Shown piece after piece: positions 16,816 to 26,304 of a stretch of DNA of 27,409 bases. How positions within the stretch are numbered: the stretch's first letter is position 1; every line of letters begins with the position of its first letter. Origin of the DNA: CAYWBI01 sp964456445 (GTDB lineage: Bacteria > Calditrichota > Calditrichia > Calditrichales > J004). A model generated the notes under the pieces. The model made no database searches. It was given only the letters and a program-made list of their open reading frames with translations, and was not told the DNA's origin. Position numbers and translations under genes: made by a program. The stretch is taken from positions 1 to 27,409 of the forward strand of contig CAYWBI010000031.1 of NCBI GenBank assembly GCA_964456445.1, written 5' to 3'.

Positions 16816-19305
16816 ATGAAAATATTTACACCCGAGGAAATCGAAAAGCTTTCCGTGGCGAAACTATATAAAAGTCTGGGAAGCTCATCCGAAGGGTTAA
16901 GCGGGGAGCAGGCCAAAGCCCTTCTGCTTGAATATGGCCCAAATAGTCTGCATGAACAACACATTTCCCCAATCAAGAAATTCTTTTTACATTTTTGGGG
17001 CCCCATTCCCTGGATGATCGAAATAGCAGCCCTTCTATCGGTGATTGTCGGTCATTGGGCCGATTTTAGCATCATCGTTGTTTTGCTCCTCTTTAATGCG
17101 GTTATTGGCTTTTGGCAGGAACATAAAGCCGATAATGCCATTGAGTTGTTAAAGAAAAAACTGGCTTTAAATGCCCTGGTCAGACGCAACGGAAGCTGGA
17201 AAACAGTTCCAGCCGCCGACCTGGTACCGGGTGATATTATCCGCATACATCTGGGTGATATTGTCCCGGCAGACGTCAAGCTTATCGACGGGGATTATCT
17301 TGAGGTGGACCAATCCGCCCTGACCGGGGAATCGCTTCCGGTAGAAAAGCATGTAAATGGCATGGCCTACTCGGGGTCCATGGTTCATCGCGGTGAGATG
17401 GACGGATTGGTTACGGGAACAGGCATGAATACCTTCTTTGGCCGGACGGCAAAACTCGTCGAAGAGACACAAACCGTGAGCCACTACCAAAAAGCCGTTT
17501 TAAAAATCGGTAATTATTTAATTATCATCACCCTTTTTCTAATCAGCATTATTTTATTGACCGCCTTCTTTAGAGGTGATTCCATTTTGGAAACATTTCA
17601 ATTTGCCCTCATTCTTACGGTGGCGGCCATACCCGTGGCCCTGCCTGCGGTTCTCTCGGTAACCATGGCGGTGGGCGCCATAAAGCTGGCAAAAAAACAG
17701 GCCATCGTCAGCAGGCTTGTTGCCATCGAAGAGATGGCCGGCATGGACGTCCTTTGTTCCGACAAAACCGGAACATTGACTAAGAATGAACTGACTATTA
17801 AAAATCCCGAGCCGGAAGAATCAATCGATACACAAGAATTGATCACCCTGGCCGCCCTGGCTTCAAGGGAAGAAACCGACGATGCCATCGACAAAGCAAT
17901 CTATGCCAACCTAAACAAGGGACCTGCGTGGACAGAGTATCAGGTTAAGAAATACACACCTTTTGACCCGGTGCCTAAAAGAAGTTCCGCTGAGGTTTTA
18001 TATATGGGAAAAACTTTTAGTACGACCAAGGGCGCCCCGCAAGTTATTCTGGCCTTATGCAAAGGGGACGAGTACCTGGATAAACGCATCAATGCACGGG
18101 TTGATGATCTTGCAGCTTCCGGCTACCGCACGCTGGCCGTGGCCCGAAAAAGCAATAAAAACGATTGGCGCTTCATGGGTCTTTTGCCATTGTCCGATCC
18201 ACCACGTGATGACTCCGCAAAAACCATACAAACCGCAAACGAACTTGGAGTGGCTGTTAAGATGGTAACCGGGGATCACCGTGCTATCGGACGCGAAATT
18301 GCCCGGGAGCTAAATATGGGCGCCAACATCCAGGACCCTGAGATACTAAAGGCGCCAGCTTCAGCCGAAACAAATCACCTTATCGAAAAAGCCGATGGTT
18401 ACGCCCAGGTCTTCCCGGAACAGAAATACCGTATTGTGGATGCGCTCCAGCAACTCGATCATATTGTGGGCATGACCGGTGACGGTGTAAACGACGCCCC
18501 GGCCTTAAAAAAAGCGGATATCGGCATTGCCGTTTCCGGCGCCACTGATGCGGCCCGCTCTGCCGCGGACCTGATCCTGACGGCCCCCGGCCTATCCGTA
18601 ATTATATCGGCCATCAAGGAGGCCAGGCGGATATTTGAACGGATGACAAGTTATGCAACCTACCGCATCGCTGAAACCATCCGTGTATTAATTTTTATGA
18701 CCCTGGCCATTCTGCTTTTTAATTTTTATCCCGTCACGGCGGTGATGATTATCATTTTGGCTTTGTTAAACGACCTGCCCATCATGATGATTGCCTATGA
18801 CAATGCACGGGTTGCGGCAAAGCCTGTCAGATGGAAAATGCAAAATATTCTGTCACTTTCCACGATCCTTGGGCTTGCAGGTGTTGTATCCAGTTTTGGT
18901 ATGTTCTGGCTGGGCGAGGAGGTTTTAAAACTGGACAAGCAATCCATCCAAACCCTCATGTTTTTAAAACTAAGCGTTGCCGGTCACATGACCATTTATG
19001 TTACACGTACGCTGAACCGCCACATGTGGAAAAAACCTTTCCCTGCCGCCAAACTTTTTTGGACCTCCGAGGCGACACAACTTGTAGCCACGTTAATAGC
19101 CGTTTACGGCTTGTTCATGAAACCGCTTGGCTGGAAACTGGCGCTGTTTGTTTGGGGCTATGCACTTGCCTGGCTGGTTGTCAATGATTTTATCAAAGTC
19201 TATGCCATGCGCATGATCAACGAAGGCGGACAGCGCCAGCAACGACATCTGGCCCGTTCTCACAGTAAACTTCACCCCTATGCAGGCTGGTGGAAATCAA
19301 ATTAA
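16816..19305 (+). CDS. P-type ATPase, plasma-membrane proton-efflux type (P3A-like)
   Basis: An 829-residue ion pump of the P-type family. The N-terminal cytosolic region (STAKLYKSLGSS-like, then LSGEQAKALLLEYGPNSL) is a cation-ATPase N-terminal domain. The actuator loop has SALTGES. The phosphorylation motif is CSDKTGTLT with D316. KGAPQ marks the nucleotide-binding domain and TGDGVNDAPALKKADIGIAV the hinge. The short nucleotide-binding domain, LALILTVAAIPVALPAVL in helix 4 and the overall length match the proton-efflux group rather than Ca2+ or heavy-metal pumps; no CPx motif is present. AAGGAG nine bases upstream supports ATG 16816 over an in-frame TTG at 16789. The coiled-coil gene starts 25 bases after its stop. 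Confidence 0.9.
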   Translation: MKIFTPEEIEKLSVAKLYKSLGSSSEGLSGEQAKALLLEYGPNSLHEQHISPIKKFFLHFWGPIPWMIEIAALLSVIVGHWADFSIIVVLLLFNAVIGFWQEHKADNAIELLKKKLALNALVRRNGSWKTVPAADLVPGDIIRIHLGDIVPADVKLIDGDYLEVDQSALTGESLPVEKHVNGMAYSGSMVHRGEMDGLVTGTGMNTFFGRTAKLVEETQTVSHYQKAVLKIGNYLIIITLFLISIILLTAFFRGDSILETFQFALILTVAAIPVALPAVLSVTMAVGAIKLAKKQAIVSRLVAIEEMAGMDVLCSDKTGTLTKNELTIKNPEPEESIDTQELITLAALASREETDDAIDKAIYANLNKGPAWTEYQVKKYTPFDPVPKRSSAEVLYMGKTFSTTKGAPQVILALCKGDEYLDKRINARVDDLAASGYRTLAVARKSNKNDWRFMGLLPLSDPPRDDSAKTIQTANELGVAVKMVTGDHRAIGREIARELNMGANIQDPEILKAPASAETNHLIEKADGYAQVFPEQKYRIVDALQQLDHIVGMTGDGVNDAPALKKADIGIAVSGATDAARSAADLILTAPGLSVIISAIKEARRIFERMTSYATYRIAETIRVLIFMTLAILLFNFYPVTAVMIIILALLNDLPIMMIAYDNARVAAKPVRWKMQNILSLSTILGLAGVVSSFGMFWLGEEVLKLDKQSIQTLMFLKLSVAGHMTIYVTRTLNRHMWKKPFPAAKLFWTSEATQLVATLIAVYGLFMKPLGWKLALFVWGYALAWLVVNDFIKVYAMRMINEGGQRQQRHLARSHSKLHPYAGWWKSN

Positions 19306-19330
19306 AGAGATTAAAATACAGGAGTCTGTC

Positions 19331-20086
19331 ATGAGTATATTCAGTAATTTCAACAACTGGCTAAAAAAGAATGATAGCCACATCCTTGATGCGCATATCC
19401 AAAAAGACCGCGAAAGATTGAGTGAATCGCTCAACACATTGAACATTGAGCGCTATTCCCTTAAAAATCTTCTTCAACAAATCGATGCCCTGCTGGAAGA
19501 TGAACTAAGGAAAATTGAAAAAAATGACACGGAAGACAGTCGTTTATCGCTGACAACCATCGATGATCTTAAACCGGTACAAAATAAAATTAAAAAAATC
19601 CTGAATAAGGAAGCCGATTTGCGTAACGACCGGGAGGTTAAATATTTGAAGGATACAGCAGCCTTACTGGAAAATGAGCGGGCGCTGTACCAACACCGGC
19701 TGCACCGCGTGGATGAAATCATCGCAAAAACGAAAATATTGCTGGATGAGCTATCCGAAGATGAATGTAAGGAATTATCCAACGGCCATTCCATCGCCGC
19801 TGTTAACCAGGCCCTGCGGGACAAATTTGGCCCTTCCTTAAAACAGGATCAAATCAATGGTAAAAAAACAATACGTCAGTTTCTGGAAGGAATCTATCAT
19901 ATCGACCGTCGTGCTTCGCGTGAGCTTTTTAAATTATTAGAACAAAATGGTATCCTAAATTATACATTGGATTTGGCACATTTGGAAAAATATGATTATT
20001 ATGCACCCATCCTGCTTGACGAGGAAGAATCCTTGCCCTATGGCGGGCTGTCGATGAATTTGGCCGGAAACTGGAATATTCTGTAA
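19331..20086 (+). CDS. Coiled-coil protein of unknown function
   Basis: A 251-residue cytoplasmic protein with no signal peptide or membrane segment and no family I recognise. Residues about 20-60 and 85-145 are rich in heptad-like L/E/K/R (for example NKIKKILNKEADLRNDREVK) and should form coiled coils. Residues about 150-251 look globular (HSIAAVNQALRDKFG, IRQFLEGIYHIDRRASRELF), ending GGLSMNLAGNWNIL. AGGAG seven bases upstream of ATG 19331 fixes the start. It lies 25 bases after the proton-pump-type ATPase and about 180 bases before ftsH, so it may act in the same membrane-maintenance unit; that is inference only. Confidence 0.8.
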   Translation: MSIFSNFNNWLKKNDSHILDAHIQKDRERLSESLNTLNIERYSLKNLLQQIDALLEDELRKIEKNDTEDSRLSLTTIDDLKPVQNKIKKILNKEADLRNDREVKYLKDTAALLENERALYQHRLHRVDEIIAKTKILLDELSEDECKELSNGHSIAAVNQALRDKFGPSLKQDQINGKKTIRQFLEGIYHIDRRASRELFKLLEQNGILNYTLDLAHLEKYDYYAPILLDEEESLPYGGLSMNLAGNWNIL

Positions 20087-20264
20087 TTCGATTTCAGAAT
20101 TTGAGAACATAGTGAGAAGTTAAAGAACAAAATAGAAGGAAAAACTGAACGGTTAGTATCTTTGAAGTAAATGGAAAACAAAATGGCACGGGAGTAATAG
20201 CGCACCCCCTGTGTTTGAAAATGCATCTTGCAAATATTCATCCGAAATTAAGAAGGAAAGCATC

Positions 20265-22187
20265 GTGGCCCCAGCGAAAATGAACATTCCGTCAGGTAAT
20301 AAAAAACCGGATATTGAAATAAACAAACCCGGCAACCCGAAAATATGGCATGATCCCTGGAAACTATTTTGGTGGTATATCATTTTTTCGATTTTGTTTT
20401 TTTATTTTTTCCAAAACAGTATCCAGCCCAAACAAAAATCCATAGCCTATAGTCAATTTCAGGAATATGTAAAAGAACATAAAGTTGATTCTCTTATCGT
20501 TTCCCAAAAATCAATCAGTGGTATTTTAAAGACAACCGAGGCTGGAGAAAAGCATCAATATTTTAAAACCACGCCTCCACCAGATGATGCTCTCGCTAAG
20601 GAACTTGATGCGCAGGGCATTCATTATGCCGTTCATCTTGAGGACGACACCGCCTCCCGTTTTTTCTGGGACTGGATTTTTCCCATTGTCCTGATTTCCA
20701 TTGTATGGGTATTTTTTTCCAAACGAATGAAAAACCTGGGTACAAACTTTTTAAACGTTGGCCAGAATAAGGCACATATTCATGCGGATGACGGTCCCAA
20801 GGTTACCTTTGAAGATGTGGCCGGCGTCAGCGAGGCGAAAGTGGAACTGATGGAGGTAATCAAATTTTTAAAGAATTCCGACTACTACCAAAGTTTAGGC
20901 GGGCAAATGCCCAAGGGCGTTTTGTTGGTGGGCCCCCCCGGAACAGGTAAAACATTATTGGCCCGTGCCGTGGCGGGCGAGGCCGATGTACCTTTTTTTA
21001 GCATTAGTGGATCCGAATTTATAGAAATGTTTGTTGGTGTTGGAGCTGCCAGGGTGCGCGACCTGTTTGAGCAGGCCCGTAAAAAAGCGCCGTGCATCAT
21101 CTTTATCGATGAGCTGGACGCCATTGGCCGGGCACGCGGCGCGGCCACGGTCGTCGGAGGTCATGATGAACGTGAACAGACCCTGAACCAGTTGTTGGTG
21201 GAAATGGATGGTTTTGATACCGCCTCAGAGGTGGTGGTGATGGCCGCCACCAACCGTCCGGAAATTCTGGACAAAGCATTGCTGCGTGCCGGACGCTTTG
21301 ACCGCCAAGTGGTTGTGGATAAGCCGGATTTAAAAGACCGTATCGAAATTCTTAAAATCCATGTAAAAAAACTGAAGTTGGGCAATGACATTGATTTGGA
21401 TGTTGTTGCCCAGCGCACGCCAGGTTTTGTGGGTGCCGATCTGGCCAATATCGCCAATGAAGCGGCCATTCTTGCCGCGCGTCACGGGCACAAGCAGGTT
21501 CTGATGTCGGATTTTGAAGCCGCCATCGATCGCGTTATGGCCGGCCCGGAAAAGAAAAACCGCGTTCTGGGAAAGGCCGAAAAAACACGGGTGGCTTTTC
21601 ACGAATCGGGGCACGCGCTTATTGCGGTCAGTGTGCCGTCGGGTGAACCGGTGCATAAGGTTTCCATCATTCCGCGGGGGATGGGCGCCCTGGGCTATAC
21701 CCTGCAACTGCCCATAAATGAAAAGTTTTTATCTACAAAAAATGAACTGAATGATCAGATCGCCATCCTGCTTGGCGGGCGGGTTTCCGAAGAGATCGTT
21801 TTTGGCGATGTGTCAAGCGGCGCGCAAAATGATCTGGAACGCGCCTCCGACCTCGCACGTGCTATGGTGACCCAATTAGGTATGAGCGAAAGATTAGGCC
21901 CACTAACCTATGGCAAGCAACAGCAATCCATGTACCTTGGGGTAAGCGCGGGGACCGAAAAGAATTACAGCGACACCACCGCCTTGGTCATCGATGAGGA
22001 AGTGCGTAAGATTATCGATGACAATTACAAACGCGTTACCGCAATTCTGACACAAAAACGGGATATCCTGAATAAGCTGGCCGCCCATCTCGAAGAGAAG
22101 GAAGTAATAGACGGCGCGGAGGTTTACCGGGTTGCCGGTGTGGAAAACCCAGCCCCCATTCGTATTAATACGAAAAAAAATAGTTAA
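20265..22187 (+). CDS. ftsH: ATP-dependent zinc metalloprotease FtsH
   Basis: A 640-residue membrane-anchored AAA+ protease that degrades unassembled or damaged membrane proteins and short-lived regulators. Two membrane helices (around residues 35-55 and 140-160) bracket a periplasmic domain. The AAA module has Walker A GPPGTGKT (from residue 223), Walker B IIFIDELDAIG and the second region of homology ATNRPEILDKALLRAGRFDR. The protease site is HESGH with H446, E447 and H450. The GTG at 20265 is chosen because AAGGA lies seven bases upstream; ATG 20280 lacks a site and a GTG at 20211 would add 18 unlikely residues. The coiled-coil gene precedes it and mlaE follows after 115 bases. Confidence 0.95.
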   Translation: MAPAKMNIPSGNKKPDIEINKPGNPKIWHDPWKLFWWYIIFSILFFYFFQNSIQPKQKSIAYSQFQEYVKEHKVDSLIVSQKSISGILKTTEAGEKHQYFKTTPPPDDALAKELDAQGIHYAVHLEDDTASRFFWDWIFPIVLISIVWVFFSKRMKNLGTNFLNVGQNKAHIHADDGPKVTFEDVAGVSEAKVELMEVIKFLKNSDYYQSLGGQMPKGVLLVGPPGTGKTLLARAVAGEADVPFFSISGSEFIEMFVGVGAARVRDLFEQARKKAPCIIFIDELDAIGRARGAATVVGGHDEREQTLNQLLVEMDGFDTASEVVVMAATNRPEILDKALLRAGRFDRQVVVDKPDLKDRIEILKIHVKKLKLGNDIDLDVVAQRTPGFVGADLANIANEAAILAARHGHKQVLMSDFEAAIDRVMAGPEKKNRVLGKAEKTRVAFHESGHALIAVSVPSGEPVHKVSIIPRGMGALGYTLQLPINEKFLSTKNELNDQIAILLGGRVSEEIVFGDVSSGAQNDLERASDLARAMVTQLGMSERLGPLTYGKQQQSMYLGVSAGTEKNYSDTTALVIDEEVRKIIDDNYKRVTAILTQKRDILNKLAAHLEEKEVIDGAEVYRVAGVENPAPIRINTKKNS

Positions 22188-22302
22188 AACCCGTACCCTA
22201 AAAAACTGTAAATTGTTGTGTTTTCCATCCTAAATTTATATCCTGTCGGGACGGTACAATAATTCTGTGTGATGCATTATCTTCATAAACTGAAAAATTT
22301 CT

Positions 22303-23091
22303 ATGCGACGGTCAAAACAACTAATCAGTCATGTTGGCAAGCTAACCATTAACTATTTGGTAACCGTTGGTCAGTTAACATTAATGAGCGGACGCGCTTA
22401 TGCCGCCATACGAAAGGCCCCGTTATATATTCGTCAAATCATTGATGAATTTATTTATATTGGCCGTTATTCCCTGCCTATTATCATTGTAACCGCTATT
22501 TTTATGGGACTTGTCCTTGGGATCCAGATCGGCACACAAATCAGCGCAGGCACCCCGGCATGGGTCGAGGGTGGGCTCATTCTGCGCTCCATTCTTTTGG
22601 AAATGGGGCCAATCATCATGGGCCTGGTACTGGCCGGACGCGTGGGGGCAGGCATATCGTCTGAACTTGCGGCCATGAAGGTTACCGAGCAAATTGACGC
22701 ATTGCGCATAATGGGTATCGATCCGATTGAATTTTTGGTAATGCCCCGCTTGATAGCCGGTATGATTGCCATCCCTGTACTGATTATTTATGCTGATTCT
22801 ATTGCAATTATTTCCGGTTTTATTTCATCACATTTTACTATCGGTCTTACCTGGCCGGGATTTGTAAAAGGCATGCGTCATGTATTTGCACCGACGGATG
22901 CATTTACCAGCGTAATAAAGGCTCATATTTTCGGTGTGATCATCGTTTTGATGAGTTGTTTTTTTGGCATGAATTCCAAACGCGGCGCCACAGGTGTGGG
23001 GGCCGCAACCACTAACACGGTTATCTGGTCATCCATCACTATTTTAGTCTTGGATTACATCTTATCCGCAATTCTGTATTTTATATGGTAA
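22303..23091 (+). CDS. mlaE: MlaE family ABC transporter permease
   Basis: A 262-residue integral membrane permease of the MlaE/YrbE family, part of the complex that moves phospholipids between the inner and outer membranes. Family motifs include GLVLGIQIGTQ, the EMGPIIMGLVLAGRVGAG loop, and SELAAMKVTEQIDALRIMG before the final helices. Length is normal for the family. The end overlaps the start of the ATPase gene by seven bases. The gene order here is E-F-D, unlike the F-E-D order of E. coli. Confidence 0.94.
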   Translation: MRRSKQLISHVGKLTINYLVTVGQLTLMSGRAYAAIRKAPLYIRQIIDEFIYIGRYSLPIIIVTAIFMGLVLGIQIGTQISAGTPAWVEGGLILRSILLEMGPIIMGLVLAGRVGAGISSELAAMKVTEQIDALRIMGIDPIEFLVMPRLIAGMIAIPVLIIYADSIAIISGFISSHFTIGLTWPGFVKGMRHVFAPTDAFTSVIKAHIFGVIIVLMSCFFGMNSKRGATGVGAATTNTVIWSSITILVLDYILSAILYFIW

Positions 23092-23822
23092 AAATCGATA
23101 ATATATCCAAAACATTCGGGTCAAAAATAATCCTTAACGACCTGAGCCTTGAACTTAATGAGGGCGAAATCCTATCCGTAATCGGTAAAAGCGGAACCGG
23201 TAAGTCCGTGTTGCTCAAATGTATCATCGGACTTGAAAAAGTAGATAGCGGTATCATCCTTATCGACGATGAGCAGGTTACGGATTATAACGAAAGAGAG
23301 TTTAATGAACGTATCCGGCCAAAGATAAGCATGATTTTTCAGCAAGGCGCCTTATGGGATTCAATGACCATCGAAGAAAATATAGATCTGGCCTTAAAGA
23401 TACGCAAGAACCTGCCTGAAGATGAACGCAAACAATTGGTCCGTGAGAGCCTTGAACTTGTCGATTTGAAAGGTGTGGAAAAGATGTACCCGGACGAACT
23501 GAGCGGTGGCATGGCCAAACGGGCAGCCTTTGCCCGCGGCGCGGCCTTACGGCCAAAATATCTTTTGTACGATGAGCCGACTACCGGTCTTGATCCGGTT
23601 TTATCGAACATTATAAATGATTTAATTGTTGAACTAAACCAAAAACTGGGCACAACTTCGTTGGTCATCAGCCATGATATCCACGGGGTTGAACATATAT
23701 CGCACCGAATTGCCATGCTTTATAAAGGCAAAATATTATTAACCTGCGACAAAAAAGATTTATGGAATCAAAACAATGCCATATTTAATCACTTCATTCA
23801 CGGGGATATAACGCTACTATGA
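23085..23822 (+). CDS. mlaF: MlaF family ABC transporter ATP-binding protein
   Basis: A 245-residue ABC ATPase that powers the MlaE permease. Walker A is GKSGTGKS (residues 34-41), the Q-loop lies in SMIFQQGALWDS, the signature is LSGGMAKRAAFARG and Walker B is YLLYDEPTTGLDP with a later H-loop in SHDIHG. The AKRAAFARG form after the signature is typical of Mla-type ATPases. The start overlaps mlaE by seven bases and the stop overlaps mlaD by four (ATGA), so the three genes are one translationally coupled operon. Confidence 0.95.
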   Translation: MVKIDNISKTFGSKIILNDLSLELNEGEILSVIGKSGTGKSVLLKCIIGLEKVDSGIILIDDEQVTDYNEREFNERIRPKISMIFQQGALWDSMTIEENIDLALKIRKNLPEDERKQLVRESLELVDLKGVEKMYPDELSGGMAKRAAFARGAALRPKYLLYDEPTTGLDPVLSNIINDLIVELNQKLGTTSLVISHDIHGVEHISHRIAMLYKGKILLTCDKKDLWNQNNAIFNHFIHGDITLL

Positions 23823-24697
23823 AAAAGTCGTATAAATACAATGAATTCTTTATTGGGCTCTCGGTAATCATTGCCATACTGATTGTAATTTTCGGTATGC
23901 TATGGCTGACCCGTTCCAACTTTTTGGAAAAGGGCCTTCACATCAATCTGGTCACCAATGACGCAAAGGGTATTTCTCCCGGTGACCCCATTCAGTTTCG
24001 CGGGGTAATGGTGGGCAATGTTCAATCCATCAAAATCAATCCGCACAATATCCTGATGGACCTGAAACTTACCGGCCTCTCGGAAGTCCCAAAAGACGCC
24101 GGCTATTCCATCGGTGACATGGGTCTTTTGGGCGGGAAGGCTGTTATTATAACACCGGGTGTATCAACATCATCTCTGCAGAGTGGAGACACGGTGTACA
24201 CCCATCCCGGCTCGGGGCTGATGGACTTACTAAGCTCAGGTAGTGAAATGAAAACAAAATTAACCAAAATCCTTGCCAATATCGATTCGCTAACCGGGCA
24301 CCGCCAGGCCCAAAACATTTCTGTTTCGCTGGTTTCCCTGCGGCATTCGCTGAAGGTATTGAGTGAAATATTAACAAAGAACAAAGACGACTTTCGTGCA
24401 ACGGTGACCAACCTTAAACAGATCAGTTCACAAAACAAAAAACCACTTGCGGAAATTACGGCCAACCTTGCCCGGCATTCCGAGGCATTGGGCAAAACAA
24501 TCGATCATACCGAAAAACTTTCGGCCAAACTGGATTCAATAACCCAGGCTGTTACAAAGCAAAAAGGCAGCATGGGAAAGTTAATCTACGACCGTGCCCT
24601 GTACCAAAACATGAACCAGACATTTGATCATCTTGATAGCCTTGTTCAGGAAATACGTGCCAATCCCAAGGCATTTTTCCAGGTAAGAGTTTTTTGA
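23819..24697 (+). CDS. mlaD: MlaD/MCE domain protein
   Basis: A 292-residue protein with one N-terminal membrane helix (about residues 12-32) and a single MCE domain (about 38-125, DAKGISPGDPIQFRGVMVG, then YSIGDMGLLGGKAVIITPG). MlaD subunits form a hexameric ring that binds phospholipids in the periplasm. Beyond the MCE domain a long helical tail (about 135-285) with coiled-coil character (LTKILANIDSLTG, LSAKLDSITQAVTKQKGS) is longer than in E. coli MlaD and could extend toward the outer membrane. Overlap with mlaF of four bases supports this start. No MlaB or MlaC gene follows. Confidence 0.93.
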   Translation: MKKSYKYNEFFIGLSVIIAILIVIFGMLWLTRSNFLEKGLHINLVTNDAKGISPGDPIQFRGVMVGNVQSIKINPHNILMDLKLTGLSEVPKDAGYSIGDMGLLGGKAVIITPGVSTSSLQSGDTVYTHPGSGLMDLLSSGSEMKTKLTKILANIDSLTGHRQAQNISVSLVSLRHSLKVLSEILTKNKDDFRATVTNLKQISSQNKKPLAEITANLARHSEALGKTIDHTEKLSAKLDSITQAVTKQKGSMGKLIYDRALYQNMNQTFDHLDSLVQEIRANPKAFFQVRVF

Positions 24698-24797
24698 AAT
24701 TGCTATCAAATTTCCTTTAAAAAGTTATCAATCCTTCATAGAAGCGGATTATATTCGACTATAGGTGTGCATACAAATTTTGTACAAAGGAAGTGCA

Positions 24798-25163
24798 ATG
24801 ACCCGCTTGAAAGCTTTTTTAGGAATTGCCCTGCTATGGGAAACCATCCGAAGCTCTTTGCCGGTGGCTTTATTTGTCGGGCTGGTGTTAAACTTTATCA
24901 ATCAGGGGGGCCCATTGATTCACCTGCAATTGGATCATATAAGTTTTTTTAAATTTGGGCTTACCTTTCTTGTACCTTTTCTCGTTTCCATGTACGCTTC
25001 CAGCATGGCGCAACTTAAATTTACCCCCGGTGACAAAATGCCCATCGAAGCCGATCTGGAATGTTCGAGCTGCGGTGAGGGGGAAATCCATTTGCACAGC
25101 GGCGACAAAATACCGGTTTGCCCCCGCTGCCTGGAAGATACGCATTGGGTTTTAAAGGAGTAA
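24798..25163 (+). CDS. NrtS-like small membrane protein fused to a C-terminal zinc ribbon
   Basis: A 121-residue protein. Residues 1-75 look like the NrtS (nitrate/nitrite transport) family: two membrane helices with LPVALFVGLVLNFINQGG and FGLTFLVPFLVSMYAS. Residues 89-111 contain C89-x-x-C92 and C108-x-x-C111, a rubredoxin-type zinc ribbon ending TKW-like (EDTHWVLKE). AAGGAA upstream supports ATG 24798; an earlier in-frame methionine at 24765 lacks a site. It stands alone after mlaD, separated by 100 bases, and converges with hypE. The transport role is inferred from the membrane half only; function of the fused protein is unknown. Confidence 0.72.
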   Translation: MTRLKAFLGIALLWETIRSSLPVALFVGLVLNFINQGGPLIHLQLDHISFFKFGLTFLVPFLVSMYASSMAQLKFTPGDKMPIEADLECSSCGEGEIHLHSGDKIPVCPRCLEDTHWVLKE

Positions 25164-25204
25164 ACCTTCGAGATGACTGTGCCCGCTGTCCATCTCCGTC
25201 AAAG

Positions 25205-26260
25205 CTAACAAATCCGGGGTAACTGCTCACCAACCAACATATCTACAATGCGCCAGGCCCCGATGGTGGTGTGCATGGTCACCAGTCCCGGTTTTTCTTT
25301 TACCACCCGTCCAATTACCGCGCTGTCCTTTCCAAGGGGATGGGCCCGCATCGCTTTGAGTACCTGGCCCGCGCTTTTTTCGGCAACCGCCACGATCAAT
25401 TTACCCTCGTTGGCCACATACATGGGGTCCAACCCTAACAGGGCACAAGCGCCTTTTACCGCTTCATTTACGGGAACCGTCTTTTCTTCGATCCGGATAC
25501 CCAACTGCGAATCCCCGGCAAATTCATTTAAAGTGGCCGCCGCCCCACCACGGGTCGGATCGCGCATGGCGTGTACATCGGAACCGCCGGTATTTAGGAT
25601 GACATCCACCAAACCATTAAGGGCCGCGGTATCGCTTTTTATGGGTGATTCAAAAGTCAGCCCTTCACGTTGGGAGAGGATGGCCATGCCATGATCGGCC
25701 AGTGTCCCGCTTACGATCAGCACATCGCCCGCCTTTAATTGGGCGGCGCCGAGCTCATAATCATGCCCCACTAATCCGATCCCGGCGGTGTTGATAAAGA
25801 GTTTGTCGCCCTTGCCCTTATTCACTACCTTGGTATCGCCGGTCACAATCATCACTCCGGCTTTTCGGGCAGCATCACGCATGGATTCTGTCACCCGTTG
25901 CAATTCCTTCATGGAAAAACCCTCTTCGATGATAAACCCTGTACTCAGGAACAGCGGTTTGGCCCCGCACATACACACATCGTTCACCGTGCCGTTCACC
26001 GCCAGTTCGCCAATATCCCCACCTGGGAAAAAAAGTGGATCGACTACAAATGAATCGGTGCTAAAGGCCAATTTTTGACCGTTTATTTCAAGAAGCGCCT
26101 GGTCGTCCCGGCGGTTTAAAAGCGGATTGTCAAAAGCCCATAAAAACAGACGGTTGATCAGATCATTCATCATCATACCACCGCTGCCATGGGCAAGTTG
26201 CACGGTATCCTGATCGGTAATGGGCAATGGACAGCTCCGGGCTTCAAAATTATTTTTCAT
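25205..26260 (-). CDS. hypE: Hydrogenase maturation factor HypE (carbamoyl dehydratase)
   Basis: A 351-residue protein of the PurM-like superfamily. With HypF it makes the cyanide ligands of the [NiFe]-hydrogenase centre: its C-terminal Cys is carbamoylated and dehydrated to thiocyanate. The hallmark C-terminus PRIC is present. AHGSGG near the N-terminus, VTGDTKVV and RDPTRGG form the ATP and substrate site. Length fits the family. It lies 44 bases after hypD on the same strand and converges with the NrtS-like gene with only 41 bases between them. Confidence 0.97.
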   Translation of the reverse strand: MKNNFEARSCPLPITDQDTVQLAHGSGGMMMNDLINRLFLWAFDNPLLNRRDDQALLEINGQKLAFSTDSFVVDPLFFPGGDIGELAVNGTVNDVCMCGAKPLFLSTGFIIEEGFSMKELQRVTESMRDAARKAGVMIVTGDTKVVNKGKGDKLFINTAGIGLVGHDYELGAAQLKAGDVLIVSGTLADHGMAILSQREGLTFESPIKSDTAALNGLVDVILNTGGSDVHAMRDPTRGGAAATLNEFAGDSQLGIRIEEKTVPVNEAVKGACALLGLDPMYVANEGKLIVAVAEKSAGQVLKAMRAHPLGKDSAVIGRVVKEKPGLVTMHTTIGAWRIVDMLVGEQLPRIC

Positions 26261-26304
26261 TTAGAAAGGCTCCATCTTTTCAAATTCGATTATCGCTGAT
26301 TATT

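Noticed and set aside
24696..24714. GAAATT/AATTTC stem just after mlaD as a terminator
   Set aside because: Six AT-rich pairs and no T tract; too weak to call.
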